Source: Plakobranchus ocellatus
Taxonomy: Eukaryota > Mollusca > Gastropoda > Plakobranchidae
Assembly: GCA_019648995.1 (NCBI GenBank)
Contig: BLXT01005922.1
Location: 1,296,528-1,321,568 of the forward strand
Reading direction: 5' to 3'
Length of the DNA: 25,041 bases
Under the pieces are notes generated by a model that saw only the letters and a list, made by a program, of their open reading frames with translations, did no database searches and was not told the origin of the DNA. Shown piece by piece: positions 12,001 to 19,789 of this stretch (positions within the stretch are counted from its first letter, which is position 1; each line of letters opens with the position of its first letter). A program made the position numbers and the translations under genes.

Positions 12001-15000
12001 AAGGGATGTTATTGGGCAAACAAAAGCAAGAAATTCTTGGATTAACTACCTTGACTGATCAAAGATGTCCTCATAACATGCCCAGAATAGTTTTGGGCTT
12101 AAGGCACTATGACGGAGCATAGGCCTAACACTGTTCTGGGCAAAGTATTGAATGGATTAAGTAAAAGTAAGCAAATTACACAAATTTATAAACCTTATTC
12201 TTACTCGTTTCTATGTGTGGCGACCAGTTTCAATGAATCAAATGTCATGAATTATTACTTTTAAAAGACAATGAGAGTTCAAATTCAATTTTTCTTTTTT
12301 CTGATACTTTTTAATCAAACCTCGAACAGCCAAATCATAATGCTCATCAAATGCTTTTCTAGACTCAATCAATGACTAAAAATTCTGAATTACCGCTTGC
12401 GACTTCTTTGAAAAAGTCATATAATACAAGAAGTTTGTCATACAAGAGACAATTCATATATTTTAAATCAGATTTTTCCGAACAAATTTATGTAACCAAC
12501 CGATATTTTTTATGTGAAATCAAGGCCCCGCCGAAAAACAAAAAATAGTTACAATTAGTATTTAAAAGCCTTGTTGAATAATTACTGTAAATATCCCCAT
12601 AAATTTATAATGCAATTTAATAAACAAATCAGGAAAAAAATGAGGTTTGAGAAAAGACTTATGAAGGATAGTTATTAAAAAATGTGAGAAATTTAAAATA
12701 TAACCCACGATAAACATCAGGTTTGATGGCTAAAGAAAAAAAAACTTTTTTGCTGAGACTTACCTGTGTTGGCTAAGAAGCATAGTTTCTATAGCCACCT
12801 CTAGTGCTTTTTCTGTTAAAACCTGTTTTAAAGCAATAAAGGCAATCATTAGTTCTAGTTTCAGGAAGAAAAAGGCAACAAGATAAATTTTTTCTCTTTA
12901 CAACAAAAAAAACAAAAAAAAATGTTAACTTATTTAGTTCAACAAAAGAAAAGTTGGACCCCAATAACACTTGTTGCAAGCAAGCTAAGTTGAATTGACC
13001 GGCAACAAGCGATCAAAATCTTGTATTGGCCTGCAAGGGGGCTTACTACTACTACAAGAACCTTGTATTTTTCTACGATCCAAAAAGAAATGCAAAATAA
13101 ATGTATTTTAGAGTGAGACCTAGGTTTAGTATAGTGTAATAACTAAACTTGATCAAATCTATACATGAAGTCAATTTCATCTACATCAAGAGTTTACAAA
13201 AAAGTTTGAGACTATATCTAGTGTGTGAAATCTGGTTAACTAGGTCTAGAGTACCAGAAGCTATGTCTAGCCCTAACAAAGTATAATTTTTTTTTTTTTT
13301 ACAAATCTGGCTTCCAGCCTGAAAAAGTCACAAACTGGCTGGAAGCCAGATTTGTTAATAAAAAAAAAATTTGATCCACAGCAGATACACATGACCATAA
13401 TATTAATTATCTTGCTTGAGAAAAATGCCAGTTTTTGTGTCAAAATTGCTGAATTCTAGGTTGGATGTTCATAGTCATAGGTTTTAGATCTACTGGGTCA
13501 ATCCATTGCATATTATCAAATAACCTAATTCACTTTTGTGTAAAACCAAAAGGTGATCTCAGGCTTATAGGCCCTCCATCAGGTCAGGGCATCAGTGGCG
13601 GTGCTAAAGTGACAGTAGATGCAGATCAATGGCTTCTGCATCCCTATTGTCAGATTGATGCAAGCAGAAAAATTACACTCTACATCTGCAACTGGATCAC
13701 TCCTTTCAAGTTACACCTGACTCATTGTAAGCAAGTGAGCGCTACATGCACATAACTATGAGCCGACCACATGCATTAATGGCATTCAGTCCGATTCATA
13801 ACCGCAAGAATATGATGCCTTTTGATATATGTCGATAAAGGAAGGACAGGACTACTTTGTTCCTTGGTGGGTTGAACAAAATTATGAAAAGCCGACATAT
13901 TATTAAATTATATTAAAAAGAAGTATACTGAAGACAACATTCGATACAATATAGATCGGTAAATAGTATACAATAATTGTTGATATCAACTGACCTAAAA
14001 AGTAAAACATGAGAGAGGATTTTTCTCTTTTCCGTCCTCAAGGACGATAATATCAACAGAATTTTGGCAATAAACGCCCGGATATCAAAATTGATGGACA
14101 TTCACCAAAATTTTTTTCCTGGACAAGATAGAAAGATGACAGGTCTGCTTTTGTGTGTTAATATGACTTCCATCATGTGTTTCTCATTTTCTACTCGTAG
14201 GTCAAATTTTACAATCAAGGCCTTGCTCTCAATCTCCATTGGCTGGCAGTGACAGAGAAGAAATTCTGATTGGCTGGCACACCAGCCACAGCTGACACTT
14301 TCACGATAGTATTTTGTCTACATGTCGAAATAGTAAGAAATTATTATAATATTTCAAAGTTATTGCTGTAATTAAAGAAAAAAAGCACACAAAATAAAAT
14401 AAAAATGAATTCATTAATTTAAAAAAAAAAAAACAGAGGCAAAAAAAATGAATCGAAAGTAATGATAAATCTCTGTGAGATACAAATTTAACTTGTCATA
14501 CTTTTGGCGAGTATATACCTGAGGCTTCATCATATCCACTTCAGGAAGTAGCAGGCAGTGGCCATACTCCATGGGACTAACGTTCACAATGAGGCAATGA
14601 CGGACATCTTGTTCATACTTTTATAAAGAAAAGAGCCAAAAAGGGAGAAAAACAGAAAGGCGTTAAAATCTATTAAGGGTATAATTAATTAATCAAATAC
14701 TGTTTGTTTCATACCATGAAAAATGTGGTCTACGCAAAACAGATAATGAATAAAAGGATTAAAACAAACAAACGAATCCTTCTACCAGCTTTTATGTCAG
14801 TAAAAATGAGATAAATGAAAAAACAATACATTGGCATATAATTTTCGTTGACAAACCACCTTTTTAAAATGCACAAAACATGAAAATAATCCATAAAGAC
14901 AGCAAGCAAAAACGAAGAATAAGAGATATGTATTCCTTGGAAAAGCTAATGTCTTGATGATAAAGTATAACAACTATTTCTTCACACATATATATGCAGG

Positions 15001-18000
15001 AATACATAAACAATGAATAGTAAAGGACAGACTATGTTAAGGGCGCTACACATCTACATGCCATCCGAATAGGTTAGAATGAAGGTTTCCCTCTAGTCTG
15101 AACTGTGTCGGGAGATGTCATCCACACCAGCGGCGAATTGTATGCCGACCTGTCAGTATAGCAGGAAGCGCTATCTGATTACATTGTTTGTGTTGGTCTG
15201 TGTGCATTAAATTTTAAATACACTGTACAATATAGGCATTGCATAGTTTGGGTTCTTTTTGTCCACAGTATTGTAGTATCATGGCTCAGGGCATTAATAA
15301 TGACGAGCTAATCTACTTGCTGTTTATGTTATATTAGCGGCCGAGAAAAAAAAAAAAAAACACACACACAAAAGATCGATATGAGATTTGCTATTAAAGC
15401 GTGACCAGTTGGGTCATGCAACTTTATTTCATGAGCTTCGACCCTACCCAGATGACGTCCACACATTTCTTCGTATGGACGAAGAAGCACATATGAATCT
15501 ACTCACACTTGTAGGACCAAAAATTGAGAGACAAACCACCCGATTCAGAGCCCCGATGAGCGCTCACGAAAGGCTTCTTTCCGAAAGGAACCACGAAGGT
15601 TGTTTATTTTTTTCACAATATAGTCCTTGTTAGCCCCATGATCAAATTCTTTAACAAAGTCAATTAATTTTTGATAAGCTTTTTCTTTCACGAACCGCTT
15701 ACTGTAGTCTTTTGATCGATAAATCCATAAACTTTCATTCTCTCTGTACAATTCTATGAAATCAACTACTTTGTCTTTTGACCAAGTAGCCATTATTGCT
15801 GTAAAAATGTTGAATGCAATGCTAGTACACTGAAGTAAAGGCAAAAAGTGATGCTGTAATTGAGTTGCACGTTTTATTTATTCTTCTCTCTGATACCATA
15901 CCGCACCTTCACCACAGACACCTTTGATAACACTGAAGCAAAATATAAAAAAAATCATTTTACAAAAAAAGGCTTAAAAATTATTTTACAAAATAAGGCT
16001 TAAATCAAGGCGTGTACGCGTCGACTTTGCTAATTTTGATACGCTGATTTAAAAAATGTAACTTTTATGAAGATCTGACCATAAATTAAATAAAAATTGT
16101 ATGGCTTATTCATTTCCGGTAGGGCCGTTCCCTTTTCCTGGCCTAGAGGCCGACCAAAAAATCAAGCATGCTTGATTTGCCAGTTTCGCCTATCTGTTTG
16201 CCTTGAGTCGTTGCGGTTTTCCATCTACACTAGGAGTTTCGACTACGAGCCGTGGCCTTTCATGTTTACCTATAGGCCGACACGCTAATGTGTAGCGCCC
16301 TTTACAGTGGTAATGATTATTTCACAGTGGGAAACTTGGCCACTAATAAAAAGTTGAATTGACAACAGTCAAGACTGCGATCAAATCAAACATAAATTGA
16401 TAGTGGCAAGTGCAGATTAGATTTGCACTTCTGTAATTCTGGGGGTTTTTTGGGATTTTTTTTTTTTTGTTACTTGCTGATAAAACTTTATAAAATAGAA
16501 GATAAAAAAAAAACTAGGTCAATGGCCTGCAATCGTGATATGGCTTTTTGCTTTAACCATGTAAAACACCAGCCATAAGAAACAAAGAAAGTAAACATTA
16601 AGCCTTTATCAAACATAATTATTGTGAAAAGTTTTTTTTTTAGTTTAGCTTAACAAAAACAAACAAAATTACAGCCCAAGGCATAAAAAAAAACAAAAAA
16701 CCTCTGGATAGTGAAAAAACTGCCTACCTCTGAGGACGAGATTTCTTCCGAGGCAAAGCCATTTGTTATTGCTCCCTCAGCAGCCTTACCATTGCAAACA
16801 CCATTGGTTTGAACCTTCTTATTTAAGTACCTAATCTTTCGTAAATTGAAGATGATTTCCTCCTTCTTAACCCAAGTAAAATTAAAAGACTTTGGGTTGA
16901 AGGGTTGGCTAACACTGGTTATGACTTGAGGTTTTCTCCTTTCTGTTGCCCTCAATGTGTTTAGCTGAAATGAAATTTTGTAGCAATGACAAGTAAAGAC
17001 TAGAGGGGAAAAAAAATCACATCAGATGCCCAAAGTTGGCATCCCCTGTTACTAAAGTCTATAATGTTGCATAGTATTTGATTTTGTCATTCCAAGTCAA
17101 AAACATATTTCAGTAATGACAAAACACTTAGCTCTCAAGTTTTACAAAATACTGAATAAAAAAGCCAAAATTGAAATTTCTATTTTATAAACAATACTTT
17201 GATTATTTTAAAATTGAGATCATCCTTCGGTTCTTTTAAAACTGGACATCTGTTGAATTTCCCCTCTATCTGCACTGTTCTGTCAATGATATTATTCGTT
17301 ATTTGCATAAATTAAAAATGATAATCTATTTTCAAGAAGATTAAAAGTGAAATAAAAGGCAAATATATTATACATGTGTAAATATATATTTCATATTTCT
17401 AAAACACATAAAGAATTCATTAAACACAAAATTGCATCCTTGTAAAGTTAGTGTCATAATTGTGGTCCCTGAATTCATCATTTCATTGGTCAGTACCATG
17501 GTTTACCTGAGCTACATATTGCTTTGGTCCTGGAATTATCCTGGTGATAATGTGGTCAATGTTGTACCTGAATACACCATTCGCCATGGCATGGTCCCAT
17601 CTTTTGTAAACAGCTTTGTCAAACTAAAACAAAAACATTTTTTTTTTGCTTCACATCCTTGATTACGTAACAAATAATTTTCTTTTCAATTTCTTCATTT
17701 TAAGAGAATGAGATTTTCATTGCATTTGCCATAACAACAACAAAAATTCATTTAGGACATATAACAATTAGTATTTAGATGCATAAATGTAAATGAATTA
17801 AAACAGTGACATACAAAGGGAATGATTACAAACAGAATAAAACAGCACTATTACAGCACAGGATTGGTCTGCCAAGAACAATTGCAAATGTCGAACTCTT
17901 TATCTTTTTCCTTTCTTTGAGTGATGACGATATGTTTAGATAAAAAAAAAAAAAATTTCCTGACAATTTTTTAGATATGTTCTTCCGTCAACACTGCACA

Positions 18001-18709
18001 GCTTACACTGTTTGCCCTAGCCAAGACAACTTGCTCTGGATATAAAACACCTAAAGTAACAACTATCAACATCTTTTATTCAAGCAAAGTTCAAAGTTTA
18101 ATTCCTAAATATCAACTACTTTGCTAAAATTTAAGAAGAAGAGATTCACTATGAATTTTAAAATGCAGTTGTTGGTCTCTTCTGCATAATTCAGATTTAA
18201 CAAAATAACAAACAGGATGTAAGCCAAAGAATACCTTGCTTATTTGTGGGGGTGAACCATCTGCCCATGTTGATATTTGTGAAATAAAATCAGCATCTGT
18301 GTATTCAAATGTATCAATCTCCTCTGACTTTCCATTCTCCTTGAATCGATGGATAAAAAAAAAACAACTTATGAGTAAATTACAGACAAAAACAAAGAAT
18401 TGATAAGTAAATAAATACAGTTCAAAGAGACATACATTCGTCCTTCCATAACTTGAGATTTTATGTATATTAAATGGAACTAGTTAAATTAAAAGATTTT
18501 TAACCAAAAAGGGACAGCACAAAAAAATTACCTACCGAACTCATCTTGCTGCTGGCCAAGTCTGATCTATGCTTTGATGAAAGGATCCCTCCCCTTTTAA
18601 ATGAAAATCTCTTCTGATGCACTTGAAGATCCTGGGCAATGCTGCGAGCTTTTTGGAATTTGTAAATGTTGGAAGAAAGGGATTTTTTATCTCTCATTGT
18701 ATAAGACAT
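1150..18709 (-). CDS. GDPGP1: GDP-D-glucose phosphorylase 1, ten exons, 3' end outside the window
   Basis: Exons run 18709-18536, 18339-18235, 17623-17507, 16964-16728, 14617-14519, 12822-12764, 11890-11788, 8114-8014, 7331-7186 and 1275-1210 (or 1275-1150). The join is 1207 nt, one open frame of 402 codons plus one base. Family members phosphorolyse GDP-alpha-D-glucose to GDP and glucose 1-phosphate in the cytosol, apparently clearing a mis-made sugar nucleotide. Landmarks seen: GVFRY near residue 109, FNF near 159, NVSPMEYGH at 223-231, LGFNSL then [11 protein letters not shown] with the His triad at about 281/283/285, [11 protein letters not shown] in exon 9, and [15 protein letters not shown] at 388-402. 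These match the animal enzymes and, more distantly, plant VTC2. Every intron has GT/AG ends and matching phase. A TGA lies in frame upstream of the ATG. The final exon is not in the window. Identification is by recalled family motifs, without an alignment. Confidence 0.93.
1210..1275 (-). CDS. GDPGP1: GDPGP1 exon 10, short form (66 nt)
   Basis: Acceptor TTGTACAG|GCACAA, donor ATCAAAG|GTAATT. It enters and leaves in phase 1. It encodes [17 protein letters not shown], matching the family's FNVAxCELAGHLPxK. If the second donor at 1149 is used, the exon extends to 1150 and gains 20 in-frame residues (see the repeat entry). The next exon is outside the window. Confidence 0.92.
1276..3009. other. 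Intron 9, upper part, nothing recognised
   Basis: AT-rich sequence without conserved coding or repeat structure that I can name. Small open frames here (for example 2686-2967) have no family features. Confidence 0.5.
3010..3044 (+). repeat. (TC)n microsatellite
   Basis: A run of about 17 TC units with two CC interruptions near its right end. Confidence 0.95.
3352..3437 (+). mobile_element. SINE fragment, tRNA-like head only
   Basis: It aligns with 24734-24817: GAGATCTGCAGGGACCCTTC is shared exactly, followed by a B-box-like GGGTTTGAGCC. The A-box side is decayed, and the body that follows in the full copy is missing. The match ends at GCCACCGGC. Confidence 0.88.
3438..4073. other. Intron 9 stretch with a possible second tRNA-like A box
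   Basis: GGTAGCTCAGTG near 3588-3599 resembles a Pol III A box, but I see no B box at the proper distance. The rest is featureless. Confidence 0.3.
4074..4338. other. GC-richer island open on both strands, unidentified
   Basis: The sequence is noticeably richer in GC than its surroundings (GCCGCCGCCGGCAGGGC near 4161-4177). It is open for about 70 codons on each strand. I recognise neither translation, and it does not fit the GDPGP1 frame. It could be an unknown repeat fragment or an exon of an unknown nested gene. Confidence 0.35.
4862..4974 (+). repeat. Three subterminal imperfect palindromes in the piggyBac left end
   Basis: TGCGCC...GGCGCA occurs at 4862-4880 and 4956-4974, with a variant TGTGCC...GGCGCA at 4906-4924. 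Each arm is six bases around a six- or seven-base centre, and the starts are 44 and 50 bp apart. The first two also share CGGATG on their left. They are likely transposase-binding or structural sites. The right end has no comparable set. Confidence 0.85.
5121..5390 (+). pseudogene. Truncated piggyBac transposase N-terminus (89 codons)
   Basis: The reading frame begins [18 protein letters not shown] and is strongly acidic (about the first 50 residues) and then Ser/Arg-rich ([11 protein letters not shown]). This fits the disordered acidic N-terminus of piggyBac transposases. The DDD catalytic core and the Cys-rich C-terminus are absent. The frame ends in an AT-rich stretch with AATAAA near 5366, so the deletion probably joined the 5' coding end to the old 3' untranslated part. 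Confidence 0.65.
5681..6606 (+). pseudogene. LINE reverse transcriptase and C-terminal domain, 5'-truncated and broken
   Basis: It begins within the RT at [18 protein letters not shown]. The catalytic box reads FLDD (5807-5818) where FADD is usual. A frameshift near 5838-5845 moves the frame, which continues [22 protein letters not shown] and [22 protein letters not shown] stops it at 6130-6132, after which it reads [30 protein letters not shown]-like [10 protein letters not shown] and [13 protein letters not shown] to the natural end. Clade not assigned. It sits in GDPGP1 intron 9 in the opposite orientation. Confidence 0.9.
6607..7185. other. Intron 9, lower-end AT-rich stretch
   Basis: It may include the LINE 3' untranslated part at its left. 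I see no other feature before exon 9. Confidence 0.4.
7186..7331 (-). CDS. GDPGP1: GDPGP1 exon 9 (146 nt)
   Basis: Acceptor ACATTTCAG|AGATAC, donor ATATTG|GTGAGT. It enters in phase 2 and leaves in phase 1. It encodes [20 protein letters not shown] and [13 protein letters not shown], the family's IAHNxxxTRG and VRxxxWxRK strands. Confidence 0.95.
7332..8013. other. GDPGP1 intron 8, nothing recognised
   Basis: AT-rich sequence with an A run near 7456. No conserved coding or repeat structure. Confidence 0.6.
8014..8114 (-). CDS. GDPGP1: GDPGP1 exon 8 (101 nt)
   Basis: Acceptor AACCTTAG|CCTGTG, donor GCCAG|GTGCGT. It enters in phase 0 and leaves in phase 2. It encodes [15 protein letters not shown] followed by STVEQMA, matching the family's LPxPGF segment. 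An in-frame internal acceptor (TTTGCAG at 8046-8052, behind a strong pyrimidine tract) would shorten the exon by 69 nt, or 23 residues. Confidence 0.92.
8115..9767. other. GDPGP1 intron 7, left part, nothing recognised
   Basis: AT-rich with many A runs. I searched it for an extra exon between exons 7 and 8, and none is needed or seen. Confidence 0.55.
9768..10245 (+). pseudogene. LINE C-terminal fragment, decayed
   Basis: The forward frame reads [34 protein letters not shown] and [11 protein letters not shown], then breaks with stops. Later remnants are [10 protein letters not shown] and MIANV near 10217-10231, where this family's polypeptide normally ends. This is the region after the reverse transcriptase of a non-LTR element. 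It lies in intron 7 on the strand opposite to GDPGP1. Confidence 0.85.
10246..11787. other. GDPGP1 intron 7, right part, no firm feature
   Basis: A stretch at 10660-11000 has moderate coding look on the minus strand (PPGAILFY) but no donor and several stops. A 69-codon forward frame at 11330-11539 matches nothing I know. Either could be the remains of an unknown repeat. Confidence 0.4.
11788..11890 (-). CDS. GDPGP1: GDPGP1 exon 7, catalytic His-triad exon (103 nt)
   Basis: Acceptor TTCCTCAG|AGGATT, donor CACTGT|GTAAGT. It enters in phase 2 and leaves in phase 0. It carries LGFNSL and [11 protein letters not shown], the HIT-superfamily signature. By analogy with the family, the middle His of HLHFH is expected to be the covalent nucleophile that takes GMP. 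All three histidines are intact, so the exon looks functional. Confidence 0.96.
11891..12763. other. GDPGP1 intron 6, nothing recognised
   Basis: AT-rich sequence with no visible coding or repeat structure. Confidence 0.6.
12764..12822 (-). CDS. GDPGP1: GDPGP1 exon 6 (59 nt)
   Basis: The acceptor AAAACAG|GTTTTAACAG restores phase 0 with exon 5. A second AG nine bases downstream would bring a TAG into frame. The exon reads [19 protein letters not shown] and ends AACACAG|GTAAGT in phase 2. It matches the helix before the GFRxGFN strand of the family. Confidence 0.93.
13301..13355. repeat. Perfect 19-bp inverted repeat (hairpin)
   Basis: The left arm is ACAAATCTGGCTTCCAGCC (13301-13319) and the right arm is its exact complement (13337-13355), with a 17-nt loop. 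The outer flanks, a T run at 13287-13300 and an A run at 13360-13369, could extend pairing imperfectly. It lies in a transcribed intron. Confidence 0.95.
13551..13604 (-). mobile_element. SINE fragment, head-body junction
   Basis: The reverse complement matches 24809-24859: it contains the GCC-rich end of the tRNA-like part, then CCCTGACCTGATGGAGGGCC and CCTGAGATCACC. The A and B boxes are missing on one side and the tail is missing on the other. Confidence 0.85.
14519..14617 (-). CDS. GDPGP1: GDPGP1 exon 5 (33 codons)
   Basis: Acceptor TTATAAAAG|TATGAA, donor CCTCAG|GTATAT, phase 0 at both ends. It encodes [19 protein letters not shown], the family's VINVSPxExGHxLLVPE core strand leading toward the active site. 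Confidence 0.94.
14618..15036. other. GDPGP1 intron 4, right flank of exon 5
   Basis: AT-rich sequence up to the Harbinger insertion. Nothing recognised. Confidence 0.6.
15281..15574 (+). pseudogene. Harbinger transposase N-terminus, truncated and frameshifted
   Basis: A likely start at 15281 reads [18 protein letters not shown] and meets a TAG at 15335. A poly-A/(CA)n run at 15346-15370 shifts the frame. From 15388 it reads [37 protein letters not shown] and APMSAHERL. This is the helical N-terminal part that precedes the DDE_Tnp_4 nuclease domain. The catalytic domain is gone, because the sequence runs straight into the end of the MADF gene. Confidence 0.88.
15574..15793 (-). pseudogene. 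Harbinger MADF/Myb-like DNA-binding protein, truncated
   Basis: The ATG at 15793-15791 starts [19 protein letters not shown], followed by [25 protein letters not shown] and [13 protein letters not shown]. This is the Trp-rich three-helix MADF domain (about 72 residues), which in Harbinger elements is made alongside the transposase to bind DNA. The frame is unbroken through the domain. The rest of the protein is missing, and the last codons (AFRERSSGL) are simply the opposite strand of the transposase remnant. An earlier in-frame Met at 15844 lacks domain support. Confidence 0.88.
16159..16178. repeat. Perfect 20-bp palindrome in the Harbinger right end
   Basis: AAATCAAGCATGCTTGATTT has no loop. 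It lies between the right terminal repeat and the MADF start, so it could be a dimer-binding site for an element protein. That role is inference. Confidence 0.9.
16305..16727. other. GDPGP1 intron 4, left flank of exon 4
   Basis: AT-rich sequence with homopolymer runs. Nothing recognised. Confidence 0.6.
16728..16964 (-). CDS. GDPGP1: GDPGP1 exon 4 (79 codons) with a long linker
   Basis: Acceptor CATTTCAG|CTAAAC, donor CAGAG|GTAGGC, phase 0 at both ends. The first half ([21 protein letters not shown]) is the conserved strand region of the family. Residues about 183-211 form a linker rich in Asn, Gly, Ser and Glu, longer than the same stretch in the human protein as I recall it. It may be a disordered surface loop. 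Confidence 0.93.
16965..17506. other. GDPGP1 intron 3, nothing recognised
   Basis: AT-rich sequence with no repeat or conserved block that I can name. Confidence 0.6.
17507..17623 (-). CDS. GDPGP1: GDPGP1 exon 3 (39 codons)
   Basis: Acceptor TTGTTTTAG|TTTGAC, donor GCTCAG|GTAAAC, phase 0 at both ends. It encodes [14 protein letters not shown] and [12 protein letters not shown]. These match the family segment in which a GLFRY-like motif is followed by LPG and a FVAQLN junction. Confidence 0.92.
17624..18234. other. GDPGP1 intron 2, nothing recognised
   Basis: AT-rich sequence with A runs near 17942. No coding signal. Confidence 0.6.
18235..18339 (-). CDS. GDPGP1: GDPGP1 exon 2 (35 codons)
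   Basis: The acceptor is TTCAAG|GAG behind a run of eight T, and the donor is GCAAG|GTATTC. The exon is phase 0 at both ends and acidic ([13 protein letters not shown]). It precedes the conserved core, as the comparable IPDFVY stretch does in the vertebrate protein. Confidence 0.82.
18536..18709 (-). CDS. GDPGP1: GDPGP1 exon 1 (start codon, 58 codons)
   Basis: The ATG at 18709-18707 follows the context GCAACC, and an in-frame TGA lies a few codons upstream, so this start is favoured. A second in-frame Met is codon 5. The segment begins MSYTMRDKK and is basic and Ser/Lys-rich. It matches nothing I know, as expected for the variable N-terminus of this family. It ends at TTCG|GTAGGT, phase 0. 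A shifted donor four bases further on (GTAG|GTAATT) would break the phase with exon 2, so I prefer the first. Confidence 0.8.
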
Positions 18710-19150
18710 GGTTGCACGTGATCAAATCTTAAAAGTGTTGTGTAAAGGTCATATCAGTCATTGCATAAGGAAGGAAAAAAATTTTTTTGATTCAAAAATA
18801 TTTTCCCATTAAGTCTGTGTGTTCAAGGCCAAGGTACCTTATCTTGACTTTCCTGAGATAAAAGTAGTTGTAAACATATATATTTATCTCTCTTTTCTCT
18901 CAATCACTCATGCTGTTGTGGTACTGGCGTTTCACTGACCTCTGTGTGCATGCCAGACAAGGCCAACCTATCCACAGATAAAAATGTGAGCGTAAGGCAA
19001 ACTTGAGTGGCCCAGTGTAAGCGTGATCACAGAGGCATGTGTATATCACAAACAAAAAATTTCACAAATCATCCTGACTCACTCTTTCACCCATTCTTAA
19101 ATCATTCCGTAGGATTCTTAATTATCCAAGAGTAGAGGCAAAATGATTAA
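18710..19150 (-). promoter_or_regulatory. Presumed GDPGP1 5' leader and promoter region
   Basis: This lies just upstream of the start codon. A CACGTG E-box at 18715-18720 is five bases from the ATG, so it would sit in the leader unless transcription starts very close. I see no firm TATA box or initiator. The extent is by position only. Confidence 0.3.
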
Positions 19151-19289
19151 ACGACAACCACTAAACTACTGATACTACTACTGCTGCTACTGCTGCTGCT
19201 GCTACTACTACTACTATTTCTACTATTACCACTATTATTACAACTTCAGCTACTCCATTATTGTTGCTTCTGCTACTATACTACTACTA

Positions 19290-19358
<69 letters not shown>

Positions 19359-19429
19359 CTACTACTACTACTACTACTACTACTACTTACTACTAACTAC
19401 TACCACTACCACTACCACTACCACTACCA

Positions 19430-19478
<49 letters not shown>

Positions 19479-19780
19479 GACTACGACTACTACGAATACT
19501 ACTATTTCTACTATTACCAATACTACTATAACTTCAACAACTCATTACTGTTGCTTAACGTAATATACTACTACCTCAACTATTATTACTACTACCACAA
19601 CTTCAACTACTGCTATTACTGTTGCTTCTGCTACTATACTATATTACTACTAGTACAACTACAACCTTTACTACAACTACTATACTATATTACTACTAGT
19701 ACAACTACAACTACTACTACAACTACTATTGCTGCTGCTTCTATGACAGGCGGTCACTGTTATTACTGCTACTACTATCA
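19151..19780 (+). repeat. (TAC)n block with variant units and a longer-period repeat
   Basis: Nearly pure TAC/ACT units occupy about 19275-19386 and 19439-19480, with a (TACCAC)n part at 19400-19438. Either side, a longer unit recurs: TTTCTACTATTACC followed by ACTTCA, GTTGCTT and TATACTACTA, at about 19216, 19505 and (less exact) 19579. A roughly 47-bp segment with ATATTACTACTAGTACAACT is also doubled near 19640 and 19687. Open frames here give only poly-Tyr or poly-Thr and are not genes. Confidence 0.93.
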
Positions 19781-19789
19781 TCAACATCT

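Larger units (their letters stand above)
12823..14518. other. GDPGP1 intron 5, hairpin and SINE fragment inside
   Basis: Apart from the hairpin at 13301-13355 and the SINE fragment at 13551-13604, nothing is recognised. Confidence 0.55.
15040..16301. mobile_element. PIF/Harbinger element, 1262 bp, internally deleted
   Basis: The ends are perfect 14-bp inverted repeats, AGGGCGCTACACAT (15040-15053) and its complement (16288-16301). They are flanked by TTA at 15037-15039 and 16302-16304. Pairing continues imperfectly to about 33 bp (ending in ATAGG on both sides). Inside are the 5' parts of the two genes typical of the superfamily, a transposase (+) and a MADF/Myb-like protein (-), facing each other. 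It lies in GDPGP1 intron 4. Confidence 0.95.

Noticed and set aside
13465-13755. Forward open frame of 96 codons
   Set aside because: Its middle is the antisense of a SINE fragment (GPPSGQG). The rest has no family features.
15388-15633. A host gene on the plus strand
   Set aside because: It is the N-terminal part of a Harbinger transposase within exact terminal repeats and TTA duplications.
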